Shown here: piece after piece, positions 27,877-37,073 of the stretch
Layout of the letters: every line of letters begins with the position of its first letter
How positions within the stretch are numbered: position 1 is the first letter of the stretch
DNA from: Candidatus Epilinea brevis
GTDB lineage: Bacteria; Chloroflexota; Anaerolineae; Epilineales; Epilineaceae
DNA length: 64,000 nt
Reading direction: 5' to 3'
Assembly (NCBI GenBank): GCA_016710785.1
Contig: JADJUE010000001.1
Coordinates: 310,001 to 374,000, forward strand
Notes under the pieces: model-generated
Databases searched by the model: none
Told to the model about the DNA's origin: nothing
Seen by the model: the letters and a program-made list of their open reading frames with translations, nothing else
Position numbers and translations under genes: made by a program

Positions 27877-28135
27877 GCCGAGCTGGAGGCCGGTCACGCC
27901 GGGCGTCTCGAGGACGAACTCGGTGACCTGCTTTTCTCCGTGGTCAATCTCGCCCGCAAGCTGCACCTCGACGCCGAGACAGCCTTGCATCGCGCCACCG
28001 CGAAGTTCAGCAAACGCTTCCGGGCCGTGGAACGGCTGGCCCGTGAGCGGCAACTCACCCTGGAAAAAGCTCTCGCTGCCCGAGCTCGATGCGCTGTGGG
28101 ACGAGGTCAAGTCCGGCGCGCAGGGGTTGCGCTAG
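27877..28135 (+). pseudogene. MazG nucleoside triphosphate pyrophosphohydrolase, C-terminal fragment with frameshift
   Basis: RLEDELGDLLFSVVNLARKL then HLDAETALHRATAKFSKRFR is the conserved core of the second MazG domain (EELGDLLFxxVNLARKLxxDxExALRxxxxKFxxRF). After LTLEK a run of five A shifts the frame, and the true ending LPELDALWDEVKSGAQGLR* is read one frame over. The N-terminal two thirds are missing at the junction with IS remnant E. Confidence 0.7.
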
Positions 28136-28137
28136 CG

Positions 28138-28413
28138 TCAGGCCCAATACCAAACGGTCACCACCCCATTAGCCTGATCCGCTGAATGCGAGATGCTGAT
28201 CAGCCGCTCTCGATCGAGGGTGCTTGCGAATGCTGCGGCGTCTTCGAAGAGCGAGTTCCACGTGGCGAATCGCCCGCGAAAAGTGCGAAAAGTGACACAT
28301 GGGTTGGCACCCTCGTCACTCCCTGAGGGACGAGCAAAACCGCAACGAGGACAATCCGCCACCGGAGTCTCGTTGTTGCTGCCGCAGTTCGTGCATGTCC
28401 ACATCATGATCAT
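28138..28413 (-). CDS. Small zinc-ribbon protein
   Basis: 91 residues. The N-terminal MMWTCTNCGSNNETPVADCPRCGFARP gives a CxxC...CxxC zinc ribbon. The C-terminal part (FEDAAAFASTLDRERLISIS...VVTVWYW) looks like a short alpha/beta domain. No named family. The ATG at 28413 overlaps the stop of the trpC fragment (ATGA), so it was probably the downstream gene of that operon before the IS insertion. Confidence 0.5.
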   Translation of the reverse strand: MIMMWTCTNCGSNNETPVADCPRCGFARPSGSDEGANPCVTFRTFRGRFATWNSLFEDAAAFASTLDRERLISISHSADQANGVVTVWYWA

Positions 28414-28531
28414 CCCGCCTTGATCGCGAGCAGCTCCGCGACCTGGCCGGCGACGTCGCCGGTGCGCATCAGGGTTTCACCTACCAGGATCGCCTGGCAG
28501 CCCGCGTCGAAAACCCGCTGCGCATCCGCGG
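28410..28531 (-). pseudogene. Indole-3-glycerol-phosphate synthase (TrpC), C-terminal fragment
   Basis: ADAQRVFDAGCQAILVGETLM then RTGDVAGQVAELLAIKAG* matches the last beta-strand/helix of TrpC (GxxAxLVGExLMR), including the phosphate-binding VGE region. The gene is cut at 28532 by the terminus of IS remnant F. Confidence 0.7.
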
Positions 28532-29105
28532 GGGGATAGGAATTTCAATCCCAGCCGCCGGAGTCTACACCCTCGCCCTGACCCGCGCAAACACCCCCCA
28601 AGCACGCCCCAAGCCCACCCCGCCCCCCGCTCGCCACCCCATCCCGCGCGCTCAGCTGCGCCCCTGCGGCCCCCGCAGCCGCCTTGGTCGCCATCTCGAG
28701 CCGCACCACGGCGCCTCTGTCAGCCCCAGACGCCTCGCGGACCGTCTCCGACGTGCCCACCACGCAAGCGCCAACGCCGCCGGCCTGTCGAGCGGCGGTC
28801 GCGAGCGGCGGTCTGGCGGCGGTCTGCCTCCTTCCTCTTGCTGTGTGCGGCCGCCTTCCTCCCGCTTTGAGCGGCGGTCACGCCGCCTCTGCGGCGGCGT
28901 CCGCCGGCGGTGACAGCCCTGTGGCCCACGGTCCGGCGCGGGCGTCGCGGCCCTTGGTCCGCAGGTGCTTCAGGATCTTGTCGATCACCTTCGGCTCCTG
29001 GATCAGCACGATCATCCGCATCGTGCCTGCGCACTCCGGGCATATGAGCGGGTCGACCTCGTAGATCCGCCGGATCAGCACGGCCCAGCGGCGCGCGTCG
29101 GCGCG
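28532..29105 (-). mobile_element. IS91-like remnant F
   Basis: Terminus GGGGATAGGAATTTCAATCC sits inside trpC. It keeps the last ~65 transposase codons (LIRRIYEVDPLICPECAGTM...KILKHLRTKG). Homology ends at 29105, where a lipoprotein gene fragment begins. Confidence 0.8.
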
Positions 29106-29200
29106 TCAAGCTAGCCGTCGGGCTGGACGCTTCCTGCGGTCGTGTGGCGGGGTCGTCGCATCCGGATACCAGGGCAAGGCAAGTCACAACCAGGAGCGCG
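29106..29200 (-). pseudogene. Lipoprotein N-terminal fragment
   Basis: Reading on from the end of the SurA-like gene, RSSALLVVTCLALVSGCDDP shows a lipobox (LVSGC) and then a Pro/Ser-rich stretch until IS remnant F cuts it. No start codon is certain, and the export signal overlaps the end of the upstream gene. Confidence 0.4.
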
Positions 29201-30361
29201 CTACTGCGAATTGGTTGGATTCGGTACTTCGGTGTCTCCTGTCGGCGATACGAAGCCCGGGACCTTGCTCGGCGCCCATGTATCGATGGCGGGCTGATGG
29301 GTCGTGCAATCGACCAGGACTTCCACCGTAGCACTGGCCTTCAGTTGGGCAACGTAGGTGTCCATGGCCTGATCCCTCCGAGCCTTCAGCAACCGCTCTT
29401 CGACCCCCTGCAGGTAATCCCGCTGATCGACACGTGAGAGCACCAAGACTACTGCACCCGAACCATCAGGTCGCTCGAATGGGGCCATCGCCCCAGGTGT
29501 CCAGCCATCCTCTATCGCCCTCACGGCGTAGTCAGGGATGTCCTCAGGCAGGGGGGCCCCGTACTCGTGCTCATACACTTCAGCTGCATCGAGAGACGAT
29601 GAAAGGTGCCGCGCTGCTTGTGCGCGTTCGAGGAATCGACCTCCAAGTTCTCCCTCTTCTAGCTCGGAACCGTCTGTCGTCAGATCTTCCCAAATCGCTT
29701 TCAGTTCCACCGAGCTCTCGTAGTCGATCCTAGCCAGTGATATGAAGAGGGGGCCCGTCAGCCCATTGAGGGCGATTTCCCGCTCGATCTCGTCATGCGA
29801 CGGAGTTGGAGCCTTCGCATACACTGAATCCTGGAACGCCGCGTCCTTCATGGCGAGTCGAGCAATGTAGGTCAGCTCGTCGACGTCGGGGGTTCCGAAC
29901 TCCACCTGCATTGGCGCCAAGTTTGGATCCGCCGCACTCTCTGTCAGATGTGCTGCGACTTCTGCGATCGCAGTCGCCTCGTTGATCTGACTGGTCCCTC
30001 TCTTCCTTGCCTGCCAAAGGAGATAGTAGCGCTCAAAGTGATCGACCGTCTCTTGGCATGCTTGAGTCCGCGATACACTCGGGTCATCCTCCAACACGTT
30101 GCTCATGTGATCATCGAACTCTAGATAGGCGACCCTCTGCCCATCGACCATCATGGCAGGGACAGTCGTTGCGCGGGGCTCCGTCAGTGGAGACCCGAAA
30201 CCGGGCGCTCCTCTCTCGAAGGGAGTTGCAGGGGCTAGGGGTAGCTGGATACTGTCACGATGAACTCCGTTGCGATACAGGACGCCAACCACGGCAATCG
30301 TCAAGATCAGTCCGAGCGCAATGATGCCAAACGGCTTGCGTCCGCCTCTTTCACGGCTCAT
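29201..30361 (-). CDS. Exported SurA/PpiC-like protein
   Basis: 386 residues from the ATG at 30361 (GGAGG box seven bases upstream; a longer frame to 30457 has no such site). TM/signal anchor FGIIALGLILTIAVVGVLY. A SurA_N-like helical part (DHMSNVLEDDPSVSRTQACQ...RYYLLWQARKRG) is followed by a parvulin-like but divergent region (PLFISLARIDYESSVELKAI, GGRFLERAQAA, FERPDGSGAVVLVLSRV). The C-terminal TYVAQLKASATVEVLVDCTT matches the end of 26616-27359. Probable extracytoplasmic folding factor; isomerase activity not certain. Confidence 0.7.
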   Translation of the reverse strand: MSRERGGRKPFGIIALGLILTIAVVGVLYRNGVHRDSIQLPLAPATPFERGAPGFGSPLTEPRATTVPAMMVDGQRVAYLEFDDHMSNVLEDDPSVSRTQACQETVDHFERYYLLWQARKRGTSQINEATAIAEVAAHLTESAADPNLAPMQVEFGTPDVDELTYIARLAMKDAAFQDSVYAKAPTPSHDEIEREIALNGLTGPLFISLARIDYESSVELKAIWEDLTTDGSELEEGELGGRFLERAQAARHLSSSLDAAEVYEHEYGAPLPEDIPDYAVRAIEDGWTPGAMAPFERPDGSGAVVLVLSRVDQRDYLQGVEERLLKARRDQAMDTYVAQLKASATVEVLVDCTTHQPAIDTWAPSKVPGFVSPTGDTEVPNPTNSQ

Positions 30362-30570
30362 GGTGAGGCCTCCTGCTTCTCGCTCGCCCATCGGGACACG
30401 CATGCCTGCCGCAGGGCGGGTCGGGCCTGTGGTCACACGAGCATCTGGACGAAGCAACGCGACCCGGTGATCCAGGCTTGGTGGCGCTGGGCTCCATCGC
30501 CCCAGGCCTCCGTGGGTCGCGGGGTTCGGGCGCTGCCTCGAAGGCCGCCAGCATAGCCACTGCCCCGCGC

Positions 30571-31145
30571 GGGACTAGGAATTTCAATCCCAGCCGCCGG
30601 AGTCTACACCCTCGCCCTGACCCGCGCAATCACCCCCAGCAGCCCCGCCCCCCGCCCCAATCCGAGCGCTCAGCGGTGCCCCTGCGGCCCCCTCAGCCGC
30701 CTTGGTCGCCGTCCCGAGCCGCACCACGGCGCCTCGGTCAGCCCCAGACGCCTCGCGGACCGTCTCCGCCGTGCCCACCACGCAAGCGCCAACGCCGCCG
30801 GCCTGTCGAGCGGCGGTCGCGAGTGGCGGTCTGGCGGCGGTGTGCCTCCTTCCTCTTGCTGTATGCGGCCGCCGTGGGCGCAGCCTCCGGTGCCCGGGCT
30901 CCCTTGCGTCGCTCGCCGCGCGCACGGTTGGCGTAGTAACCGTAGGTGCGCTGTAGCACCTGGCCCTTGTCGGGGATGTGGGCCACCAGTCGCGCGATGA
31001 AGTCCGTCACCTCGAACGTGTGCCGACCGGCCGTCGGGCCGTCGGCCTTGTCCGACATGTAGGTGACCGTGCCGGTCTCCGCGTCGTATTCGAGCCGCTC
31101 CAACGACAACGGGCATCGCGCGCTGTAGCGCGCCAGGCGCTCGTG
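30571..31145 (-). mobile_element. IS91-like remnant G
   Basis: Terminus GGGACTAGGAATTTCAATCC at 30571. It keeps the middle of the transposase (LSLERLEYDAETGTVTYMSD...DFIARLVAHIPDKGQVLQRT) but jumps from ARAPEA to the 3' non-coding part, so the zinc-knuckle codons are deleted. It ends at 31145 next to the 3' end of the propeller gene. Confidence 0.8.
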
Positions 31146-31186
31146 AGGACAGCGCCGACCGGGTGGCTGCCCTGGGATGGGCCAGC

Positions 31187-32401
31187 CTACGGGGCGCCAG
31201 AGGATGCGGTAGACAGGTTAGGCAACCAGGACCGCCACGTCAGCTCTTGGCGCTCGACCATACCGAACACGCCCAGCCGCCCCCTGGTGCTGGGGTGGGA
31301 ATCCCGACTGCCGACCGCGATCAGGTTCCCGATTGCGTCCAGGCCCATGCCCCCGAAGGGGAACGGCAACCGCACGTCCACCTGCCTTGGCGCCGCCGGG
31401 TCAGTCATGTCAAGGATGACGATGAGGGTGGCCTCCGCGTCCGGCCAGATCTTGATCGTCGCAAACGCCAGGTTGTTGCGGACCACGAAGTCGCCAACCT
31501 TGAACGCCAAACCGTGATTGTCGAACTCGGGCAGCGGGGGGCTCACCGCAGCGGCCAACAGCTTGGGCGCGTCCGGCCGTGCGATGTCGTAGACCCATAG
31601 GTGCAACTCGTCGACCGCGTAGAGCCGCTGGGCCACCGTGTCGATGGCTAGATGGTCCACATAGGACCTTTCCAGATCCCGACCGGGTATCGGAGCGGAC
31701 CCGATCGCGCTCGGAACGCCGGCGGCGTCGACCTTGATCACGCGAAGGTCGCCTTCGACCAGGTAATACACCCCCTGGTGGGCGGCGAGACCAGCGCTGG
31801 ATCGCTCTTCACTCCCTGACGGCGCAAGGTTCATACGTCCCGTCTCGCGCGGAGCCATGGGATCGGAGACATCGAAGACGATGACGTGGTCCGGATCGGC
31901 GCCCGCGCTGTGCTGACGCACGACAAGACGCCCTTCGCGGATCATGAAGGGCCCAAAGTAGAGCCTTCGGGAAAGCTCGATGCTGCCCCCACGTTTCGGG
32001 TGGTCGGGATCGCGCGCGTCGACCAGGACAGGCATGTACGAGTGGGACGGTAGCAGCGCGACGATGCCCCCGTCGGCCGCGATGCCCATGATGTTGCTCC
32101 CGTCCGCCAGGCCGCACGCCCGGCCGCGAGCGCGGGGGCCAGCCTCGCCGGTCAGGTCCACGACTTGCAGACCGCCGCCCGATTCGCAATCCATGTCGAC
32201 CGCATAGGCCTTGTCGCCCGTCACCGCGACCGACCAGATGTAACCGGGGAGAATGATCTCTTTGAGCAGCGAAAGCCGGCTCGATCCCGCCGCCGCAGTG
32301 ACGCCTGGATGAAGCGCCGCAGGCGGCGCGACTCGCATTACGGCCAGGAGCGTGGCGATGATCAGGGCTAGAAACGTGTTGCTCGCCTGCTGGGCGGTCA
32401 T
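31187..32401 (-). CDS. Exported LVIVD-repeat beta-propeller protein
   Basis: 404 residues. Signal peptide TFLALIIATLLAVMRVAPPAA. Blades: IWSVAVTGDKAYAVD...LQVVDLTG, SYMPVLVDARDPDHPKRGGS, HVIVFDVSDPMAPRETGRM, LHLWVYDIARPDAPKLLA, TLIVILDMTDPAAPRQVDVR, the standard LVIVD phrase (VxDxxxPxxPxxxG). ATG 32401 with an AGGAAG box. The C-terminus (WRSWLPNLSTASSGAP) ends 40 bp from IS remnant G and may have been altered by it. The 190 bp upstream hold no clear gene. Confidence 0.82.
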   Translation of the reverse strand: MTAQQASNTFLALIIATLLAVMRVAPPAALHPGVTAAAGSSRLSLLKEIILPGYIWSVAVTGDKAYAVDMDCESGGGLQVVDLTGEAGPRARGRACGLADGSNIMGIAADGGIVALLPSHSYMPVLVDARDPDHPKRGGSIELSRRLYFGPFMIREGRLVVRQHSAGADPDHVIVFDVSDPMAPRETGRMNLAPSGSEERSSAGLAAHQGVYYLVEGDLRVIKVDAAGVPSAIGSAPIPGRDLERSYVDHLAIDTVAQRLYAVDELHLWVYDIARPDAPKLLAAAVSPPLPEFDNHGLAFKVGDFVVRNNLAFATIKIWPDAEATLIVILDMTDPAAPRQVDVRLPFPFGGMGLDAIGNLIAVGSRDSHPSTRGRLGVFGMVERQELTWRSWLPNLSTASSGAP

Positions 32402-32591
32402 CGATGAGCTTCCTTACTTCGGCAGCAGTGAGGGCGCAACCGCGCCTGAGACATGGGGGACTGGATGGCGCCGGTCGTGAAGTCGACGGGATAGTAGGCA
32501 TCGCCGAGCTCACGGATGGCGGCGCGGACCGCGGCTCGGCGGCCCGCTCCCCCAAGGACCAGAGGGACAACAACCGCCCCAGGAGCTTCGT

Positions 32592-33312
32592 GGGGATCGG
32601 AATTTCAGTCCCAGCCGCCGGAGTCTACACCCTCGCCCTGACCCGCGCAATCACCCCCTAGCACGCCCCGCCCCCCGCTCGCCGCCCTATCCCGCGCGCT
32701 CAGCCGTGGCCCACGGTCCGGCGCGGGCGTCGCGGCCCTTAGCCCGCAGGTGCTTCAGGATCTTGTCGATCACCTTCGGCTCCTGGATCAGCGCGATCAT
32801 CCACATCGTGCCTCCGCACTTCGGGCATACGAGCGGGTCGACCTCGTAGATCCGCCAGATCAGCACGGCCCAGCGGCGCGCGTCGGCGCGGGAGAAGTTC
32901 GCGGGCTCGACGGTGGCCGCCTCGGCGAGGGCTGGCTCGAGGCCGCGGCTCGTGGCAGCGTCGATCTCGACCGCCACAGGCTCAGCCTCGGGCGCCCGGG
33001 CTGCCTTGCGTCGCTCGCCGCGCGCGCGGCTGGCGTAGTAACCGTAGGTGCGCTGTAGCACCTGGCCCTTGTCGGGGATGTGGGCCACCAGCCGCGCGAT
33101 GAAGTCCGTCACCTCGAAGGTGTGCCGACCGGCCGTCGGGCCGTCGGCCTTGGCCGACGTGTAGCTGACCGTGCCGGTCTCCGCGTCGTATTCGAGCCGC
33201 TCCAACGACACCGGGCAGCGCGCGCAGGTGCGCGCCAGGCGCTCGTGGGCCGCGGCGTCGTCCTGGTCCAGCCACACCCCGTCGTGGACGCTGAAGCCCG
33301 CATGCGGCCAGG
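32592..33312 (-). mobile_element. IS91-like remnant H
   Basis: Terminus GGGGATCGGAATTTCAGTCC at 32592. It keeps about 205 transposase codons from HAGFSVHDGVWLDQDDAAAH to the zinc knuckle (VCPKCGGTMWMIALIQ). It shares with remnant E the same internal deletion in the 3' non-coding part. Ends at 33312. Confidence 0.8.
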
Positions 33313-33660
33313 TGCGTATGCCGGAGCTTGCGGGCGGCGCGGCGGGCCTGGTGTTCGGGCTCAGCCAGGCCGGCGACGACTTTACACATCTTCGAGATCG
33401 ACAACACCGGTAGCTATTCGATGTACCGGCGCCGTCGGCGGCCCTGCGGCAGGGCACCGTCTCCAATCACCTGATGCTGGTACGTGCCTCGGGCCTGACC
33501 CGCCTGTACGCCAACGGCCATCGGATCAGCCTGGTCACCGATCTACCTGCCCCTGCCGGTCGGGTGGCCCTCCATGCCAGCAGCGTGGCGGCGGGTTTCG
33601 AGGCCCGCTGGGACAACTCCGGGCCTACGAATCGCGATGAGCGAAGCGGCTGAAGCGAGG
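33313..33660 (+). pseudogene. LamG/DUF1080-like domain remnant with several frameshifts
   Basis: Pieces in different plus frames line up as one concanavalin-like domain: GLVFGLSQAGDDF, FEIDNTGSYSMYRR, ALRQGTVSNHLMLVRASGLT then RLYANGHRISLVTDLPAPAG, and RVALHASSVAAGFEARWDN. This order (GLVFR..., FEIxxxGxYSxxR, G..N.L.V...G..L.LYxNG..L, G.VGL.A) is typical of Chloroflexota exported proteins. The start is cut by IS remnant H. Confidence 0.55.
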
Positions 33661-33682
33661 GCAACGCGCCTTGACCTGGCGG

Positions 33683-33711
33683 TTGACCCCGGCCGGAGTC
33701 GGACCTAAGCT
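33683..33711 (+). promoter_or_regulatory. Candidate sigma-70-type promoter for the RNB ribonuclease / pgi operon
   Basis: TTGACC (33683-33688), a 17-base spacer, then TAAGCT (33706-33711), about 70 bases before the start codon at 33781. Confidence 0.35.
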
Positions 33712-33780
33712 ACTGCGGTCGGGTTCGTGATTCTGGATCGGACACCCTGGGCCGCAACTCCCTGAAAGAGGACAGGCTTC

Positions 33781-35280
33781 ATGAGCGTCTCCCCCCAAGG
33801 ACAACGCGCCCTCCTGCTTCGCGTGGCCCGGGCGGCCATGATCGAGCGCGGGCTCGCGCCGGATGTCCCGCCCGCGGCGATGGCTGAGGTGCAGCGGCTG
33901 GCGGAACCGGCGCCGCCTTTCGGCGCCGACATCAAGGACCTGCGCCATCTCGCCTGGTGCTCCATCGACAACGACGACTCCCTGGACCTCGACCAGCTCA
34001 CCTTGGCCACGGCCCTCCCGGACGGAGGCACGCGCATCCTGGTCGCAGTGGCGGACGTGAGCGCCCTGGTGACGCAGGGCTCGGCGATCGACGCCCACGC
34101 GCGCGTGAACACCACGTCGGTGTACACCCCGCCGCAGGTGTTCCCGATGCTGCCGGTGCAGCTCAGCAACGACCTGACCTCGCTGAATCCGGGCGAGGAT
34201 CGGCTGGCGGTCGTCGTCGAAACGGTCGTGGACGACGCGGGCGCCGCCGGCGCCTCCGAGGTGTACCGCGCGGTGGTGCGCAACCAGGCCAAGCTGGCGT
34301 ACCCCAGCCTGGGCGCCTGGTTGGAGGACCGGGGGCCCTTGCCGGAGGCCGCCCGGGCGGTGGCCGGCCTGGCCGAGAACCTTCGACTGCAGGATCAGGT
34401 GGCCGTGCGCCTCATGAACCGCCGCCACGAACTGGGCGCGCTGGAGTTCGAGACCCTGGAGGTGCAGGCGCAGTTCGAGGGCGACAAGGTGAGCGGCCTT
34501 GCGGCAGCGGAGCGCAACCGGGCCAAGGACCTCATCGCCGACTTCATGATCGCATCCAACGGCACGATCGCCCGCCTGCTGGAAGCGCGGCGCTTTCCGG
34601 TGATGCGCCGCATGGTGCGGTCACCCGAACGCTGGCAGCGCATCGTCGACATCGCCGAGACCTTCGGCGAGACCTTGCCGGCGACCGCCGACGCCAAGGC
34701 GCTCAACACCTTCCTGCTCCGGCGCCGCACCGCGGATCCGCTGCGCTTCCCCGACCTGTCCTTGACGGTCATCAAGCTCATGGGGCGCGGCGAATACGTC
34801 ATCAGCTTCCCCGGCGATGACGCGGCCGGCCACTTCGGCCTGGCGGTACGCGAGTACACGCATTCGACGGCGCCCAACCGCCGCTACCCGGATCTGATCA
34901 CCCAGCGCTTGGTCAAGGCGACCCTTGCGGGCCGCCCGGTGCCCTATTCTCGCGATGAACTGGAAGAGCTGGCGGCCCATTGCACGCAGAAGGAGGACGA
35001 CGCCGAAAAGGTGGAGCGCCTGATGCGCAAGGCCGCCGCCGCCTGCCTGCTGAGCGACCGGATCGGTCAGAACTTCGATGGCATCGTCACCGGGGCGGGG
35101 GCCAAGGGCACCTGGGTGCGCATCATCGATCCGCCGGCCGAGGGACGCATCGAGCAAGGGGCGCAGGGCCTGGATGTGGGCGACCGCGTGCGGGTCCGGC
35201 TGACTTCCACCAACCCGGAGCGCGGCTTCATCGACTTCGCCCGCGTCGGCCATGAACCGGTCGTCCCCCAGCGCCGCTGA
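33781..35280 (+). CDS. RNB-domain 3'-5' exoribonuclease (RNase II/R family)
   Basis: 499 residues, shorter than RNase R because N-terminal cold-shock domains are lacking. The RNB active site is SIDNDDSLDLDQL (residues 61-73, with D63, D65, D66, D69 and D71). The second conserved block is HSTAPNRRYPDLITQRLV. An S1-like C-terminal strand set follows (FDGIVTGAGAKGTWVRIIDP...GDRVRVRLTSTNPERGFIDF). Expected to degrade single-stranded RNA in the cytoplasm. AGAGGA box eight bases before the ATG. pgi follows after 61 bp on the same strand. Confidence 0.88.
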   Translation: MSVSPQGQRALLLRVARAAMIERGLAPDVPPAAMAEVQRLAEPAPPFGADIKDLRHLAWCSIDNDDSLDLDQLTLATALPDGGTRILVAVADVSALVTQGSAIDAHARVNTTSVYTPPQVFPMLPVQLSNDLTSLNPGEDRLAVVVETVVDDAGAAGASEVYRAVVRNQAKLAYPSLGAWLEDRGPLPEAARAVAGLAENLRLQDQVAVRLMNRRHELGALEFETLEVQAQFEGDKVSGLAAAERNRAKDLIADFMIASNGTIARLLEARRFPVMRRMVRSPERWQRIVDIAETFGETLPATADAKALNTFLLRRRTADPLRFPDLSLTVIKLMGRGEYVISFPGDDAAGHFGLAVREYTHSTAPNRRYPDLITQRLVKATLAGRPVPYSRDELEELAAHCTQKEDDAEKVERLMRKAAAACLLSDRIGQNFDGIVTGAGAKGTWVRIIDPPAEGRIEQGAQGLDVGDRVRVRLTSTNPERGFIDFARVGHEPVVPQRR

Positions 35281-35341
35281 ACATGGACGCCCCCGTCTCG
35301 CGGCCGCGCGGACCAGGCATGACGGCGGGGACATCGGCGCG

Positions 35342-36970
35342 ATGACACCTCAGCCCCGCCTCCGGACGCTGCCCGCCTGGAAGGCCCTGGAAGCGCACCA
35401 CGCCCGCTGCGGCGGCGAGCATCTGCGCGATCTCTTCGCCGCGGATCCCGAGCGCGGCGAGCGCTTCGCGGCCGAGGGCGCCGGCCTCTACCTCGACTAC
35501 TCGAAGCAGCGCGTCACGGACGAGACCCTGCGGCTGCTCCTGGACCTGGCGCGCGCGGTCGAGTTGCGCCCGCGGATCGAGGCCATGTTCCGCGGCGAGG
35601 CGATCAACCTGACCGAGCGGCGGGCGGCCCTGCATGTGGCCCTCAGGGCAGCCCGAGGACAGGTGATCACGGTCGACGGCCAGGACGTCGTGCCCGCGGT
35701 GCACGCGGTGCTCGACCGGATGGCGGCCTTCAGCGCCCAGGTGCGCGATGGCGACTGGCGGGGGCACGACGGCCGGCGCATCCAGAACGTGGTCAACATC
35801 GGCATCGGCGGCTCAGACCTGGGACCGGTGATGGCCTACGAAGCGCTTCGTCATTACAGCGATCGGCGCTTGACCATGCGCTTCGTCGCCAACGTGGACG
35901 GCACGGACTTCGCGGAGGCGACCCGCGACCTGGACCCGGCGGAGACGCTGTTCATCGTGGCCTCCAAGACCTTCAGCACCCAGGAGACGATGGCCAACGC
36001 GCAGACGGCGCGCGAATGGTGCCTGGGCGCCCTGGGCGATGAGCGGGCGGTGGCCAGGCATTTCGTGGCCGTCTCCACCAACGCCGAAGCGGTGGCGGCC
36101 TTCGGCATCGATCCGGCCAACCGGTTCGGCTTCTGGGACTGGGTGGGCGGACGCTATTCGATGGGCTCGGCGATCGGTCTCTCGACGATGCTGGCCATCG
36201 GAGAGGATTGTTTCCGGGCCATGCTCGGCGGCTTCCACGCCATGGACGAGCATTTCCGCGGCGCGCCCTTCGAGCGCAACCTGCCGGTGCTCATGGGCCT
36301 CCTGGGGGTCTGGAACTGCAACTTCCTGGGCGCGCGGTCCGTGGCTGTGCTGCCCTACGAGCAGTACCTGAAGCGCTTCCCGGCCTATCTGCAGCAGCTG
36401 ACGATGGAGTCCAACGGCAAGCGGGTCACCCGGGACGGCGCGGTGGTCGACTACCAGACGGGTCCGGTCTATTGGGGCGAGCCGGGCACGAACGGGCAGC
36501 ATTCCTTCTACCAGCTCATCCACCAGGGGACCCAGCTGGTGTCCTGTGACGTCATCGCCTTCGCGCAGGCGCTCAACCCCCTGGGACGCCACCACGACCT
36601 GCTCTTGGCCAACGCGTTAGCCCAGACGGCGGCCCTGGCCTTTGGCAAGACGGCCGACGAGCTGCGCGCCGACGGGACGCCCGACTGGCTGCTGCCGCAC
36701 CGCGTCTTCGAGGGCAACCGTCCTACGAGCACCCTCCTTGCCCAGCGCTTGACGCCGGCGGTCCTCGGCGCCCTGGTGGCCCTCTACGAGCACCAGGTCT
36801 TCACCCAGAGCGTCATCTGGGACATCAATCCCTTCGACCAATGGGGTGTGGAGCTGGGCAAGGCCTTGGCCGGGCACATCCTGCCTGCACTTGAGAGCGG
36901 CGCGGAACCGGCGTTGGGGCATGACAGCTCGACCAACGCGTTGATCCGGCGCTGCCGGGAGCGGCGGTAG
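35342..36970 (+). CDS. pgi: Glucose-6-phosphate isomerase
   Basis: 542 residues, the length of the long (E. coli-type) Pgi. It interconverts glucose 6-phosphate and fructose 6-phosphate. Signatures: NIGIGGSDLGPVMAYEAL, FIVASKTFSTQETMANA (sugar-phosphate binding), FGFWDWVGGRYSMGSAIGLS, YLQQLTMESNGK, WGEPGTNGQHSFYQLIHQG and QSVIWDINPFDQWGVELGK. The ATG at 35342 is preferred over an upstream in-frame ATG because the protein begins in typical Pgi fashion (LPAWKALEAHH). It lies in a likely operon with the ribonuclease. Confidence 0.96.
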   Translation: MTPQPRLRTLPAWKALEAHHARCGGEHLRDLFAADPERGERFAAEGAGLYLDYSKQRVTDETLRLLLDLARAVELRPRIEAMFRGEAINLTERRAALHVALRAARGQVITVDGQDVVPAVHAVLDRMAAFSAQVRDGDWRGHDGRRIQNVVNIGIGGSDLGPVMAYEALRHYSDRRLTMRFVANVDGTDFAEATRDLDPAETLFIVASKTFSTQETMANAQTAREWCLGALGDERAVARHFVAVSTNAEAVAAFGIDPANRFGFWDWVGGRYSMGSAIGLSTMLAIGEDCFRAMLGGFHAMDEHFRGAPFERNLPVLMGLLGVWNCNFLGARSVAVLPYEQYLKRFPAYLQQLTMESNGKRVTRDGAVVDYQTGPVYWGEPGTNGQHSFYQLIHQGTQLVSCDVIAFAQALNPLGRHHDLLLANALAQTAALAFGKTADELRADGTPDWLLPHRVFEGNRPTSTLLAQRLTPAVLGALVALYEHQVFTQSVIWDINPFDQWGVELGKALAGHILPALESGAEPALGHDSSTNALIRRCRERR

Positions 36971-37073
36971 GCAGCGCGCTGAACCCCAACGACAGCGTCG
37001 GCCTCCCAGCCTGACGCCTCGCCCTGGAGACCGGCTGTCCCGCACGCCGTCGACGGTAGCGCCGCCGTCCACA

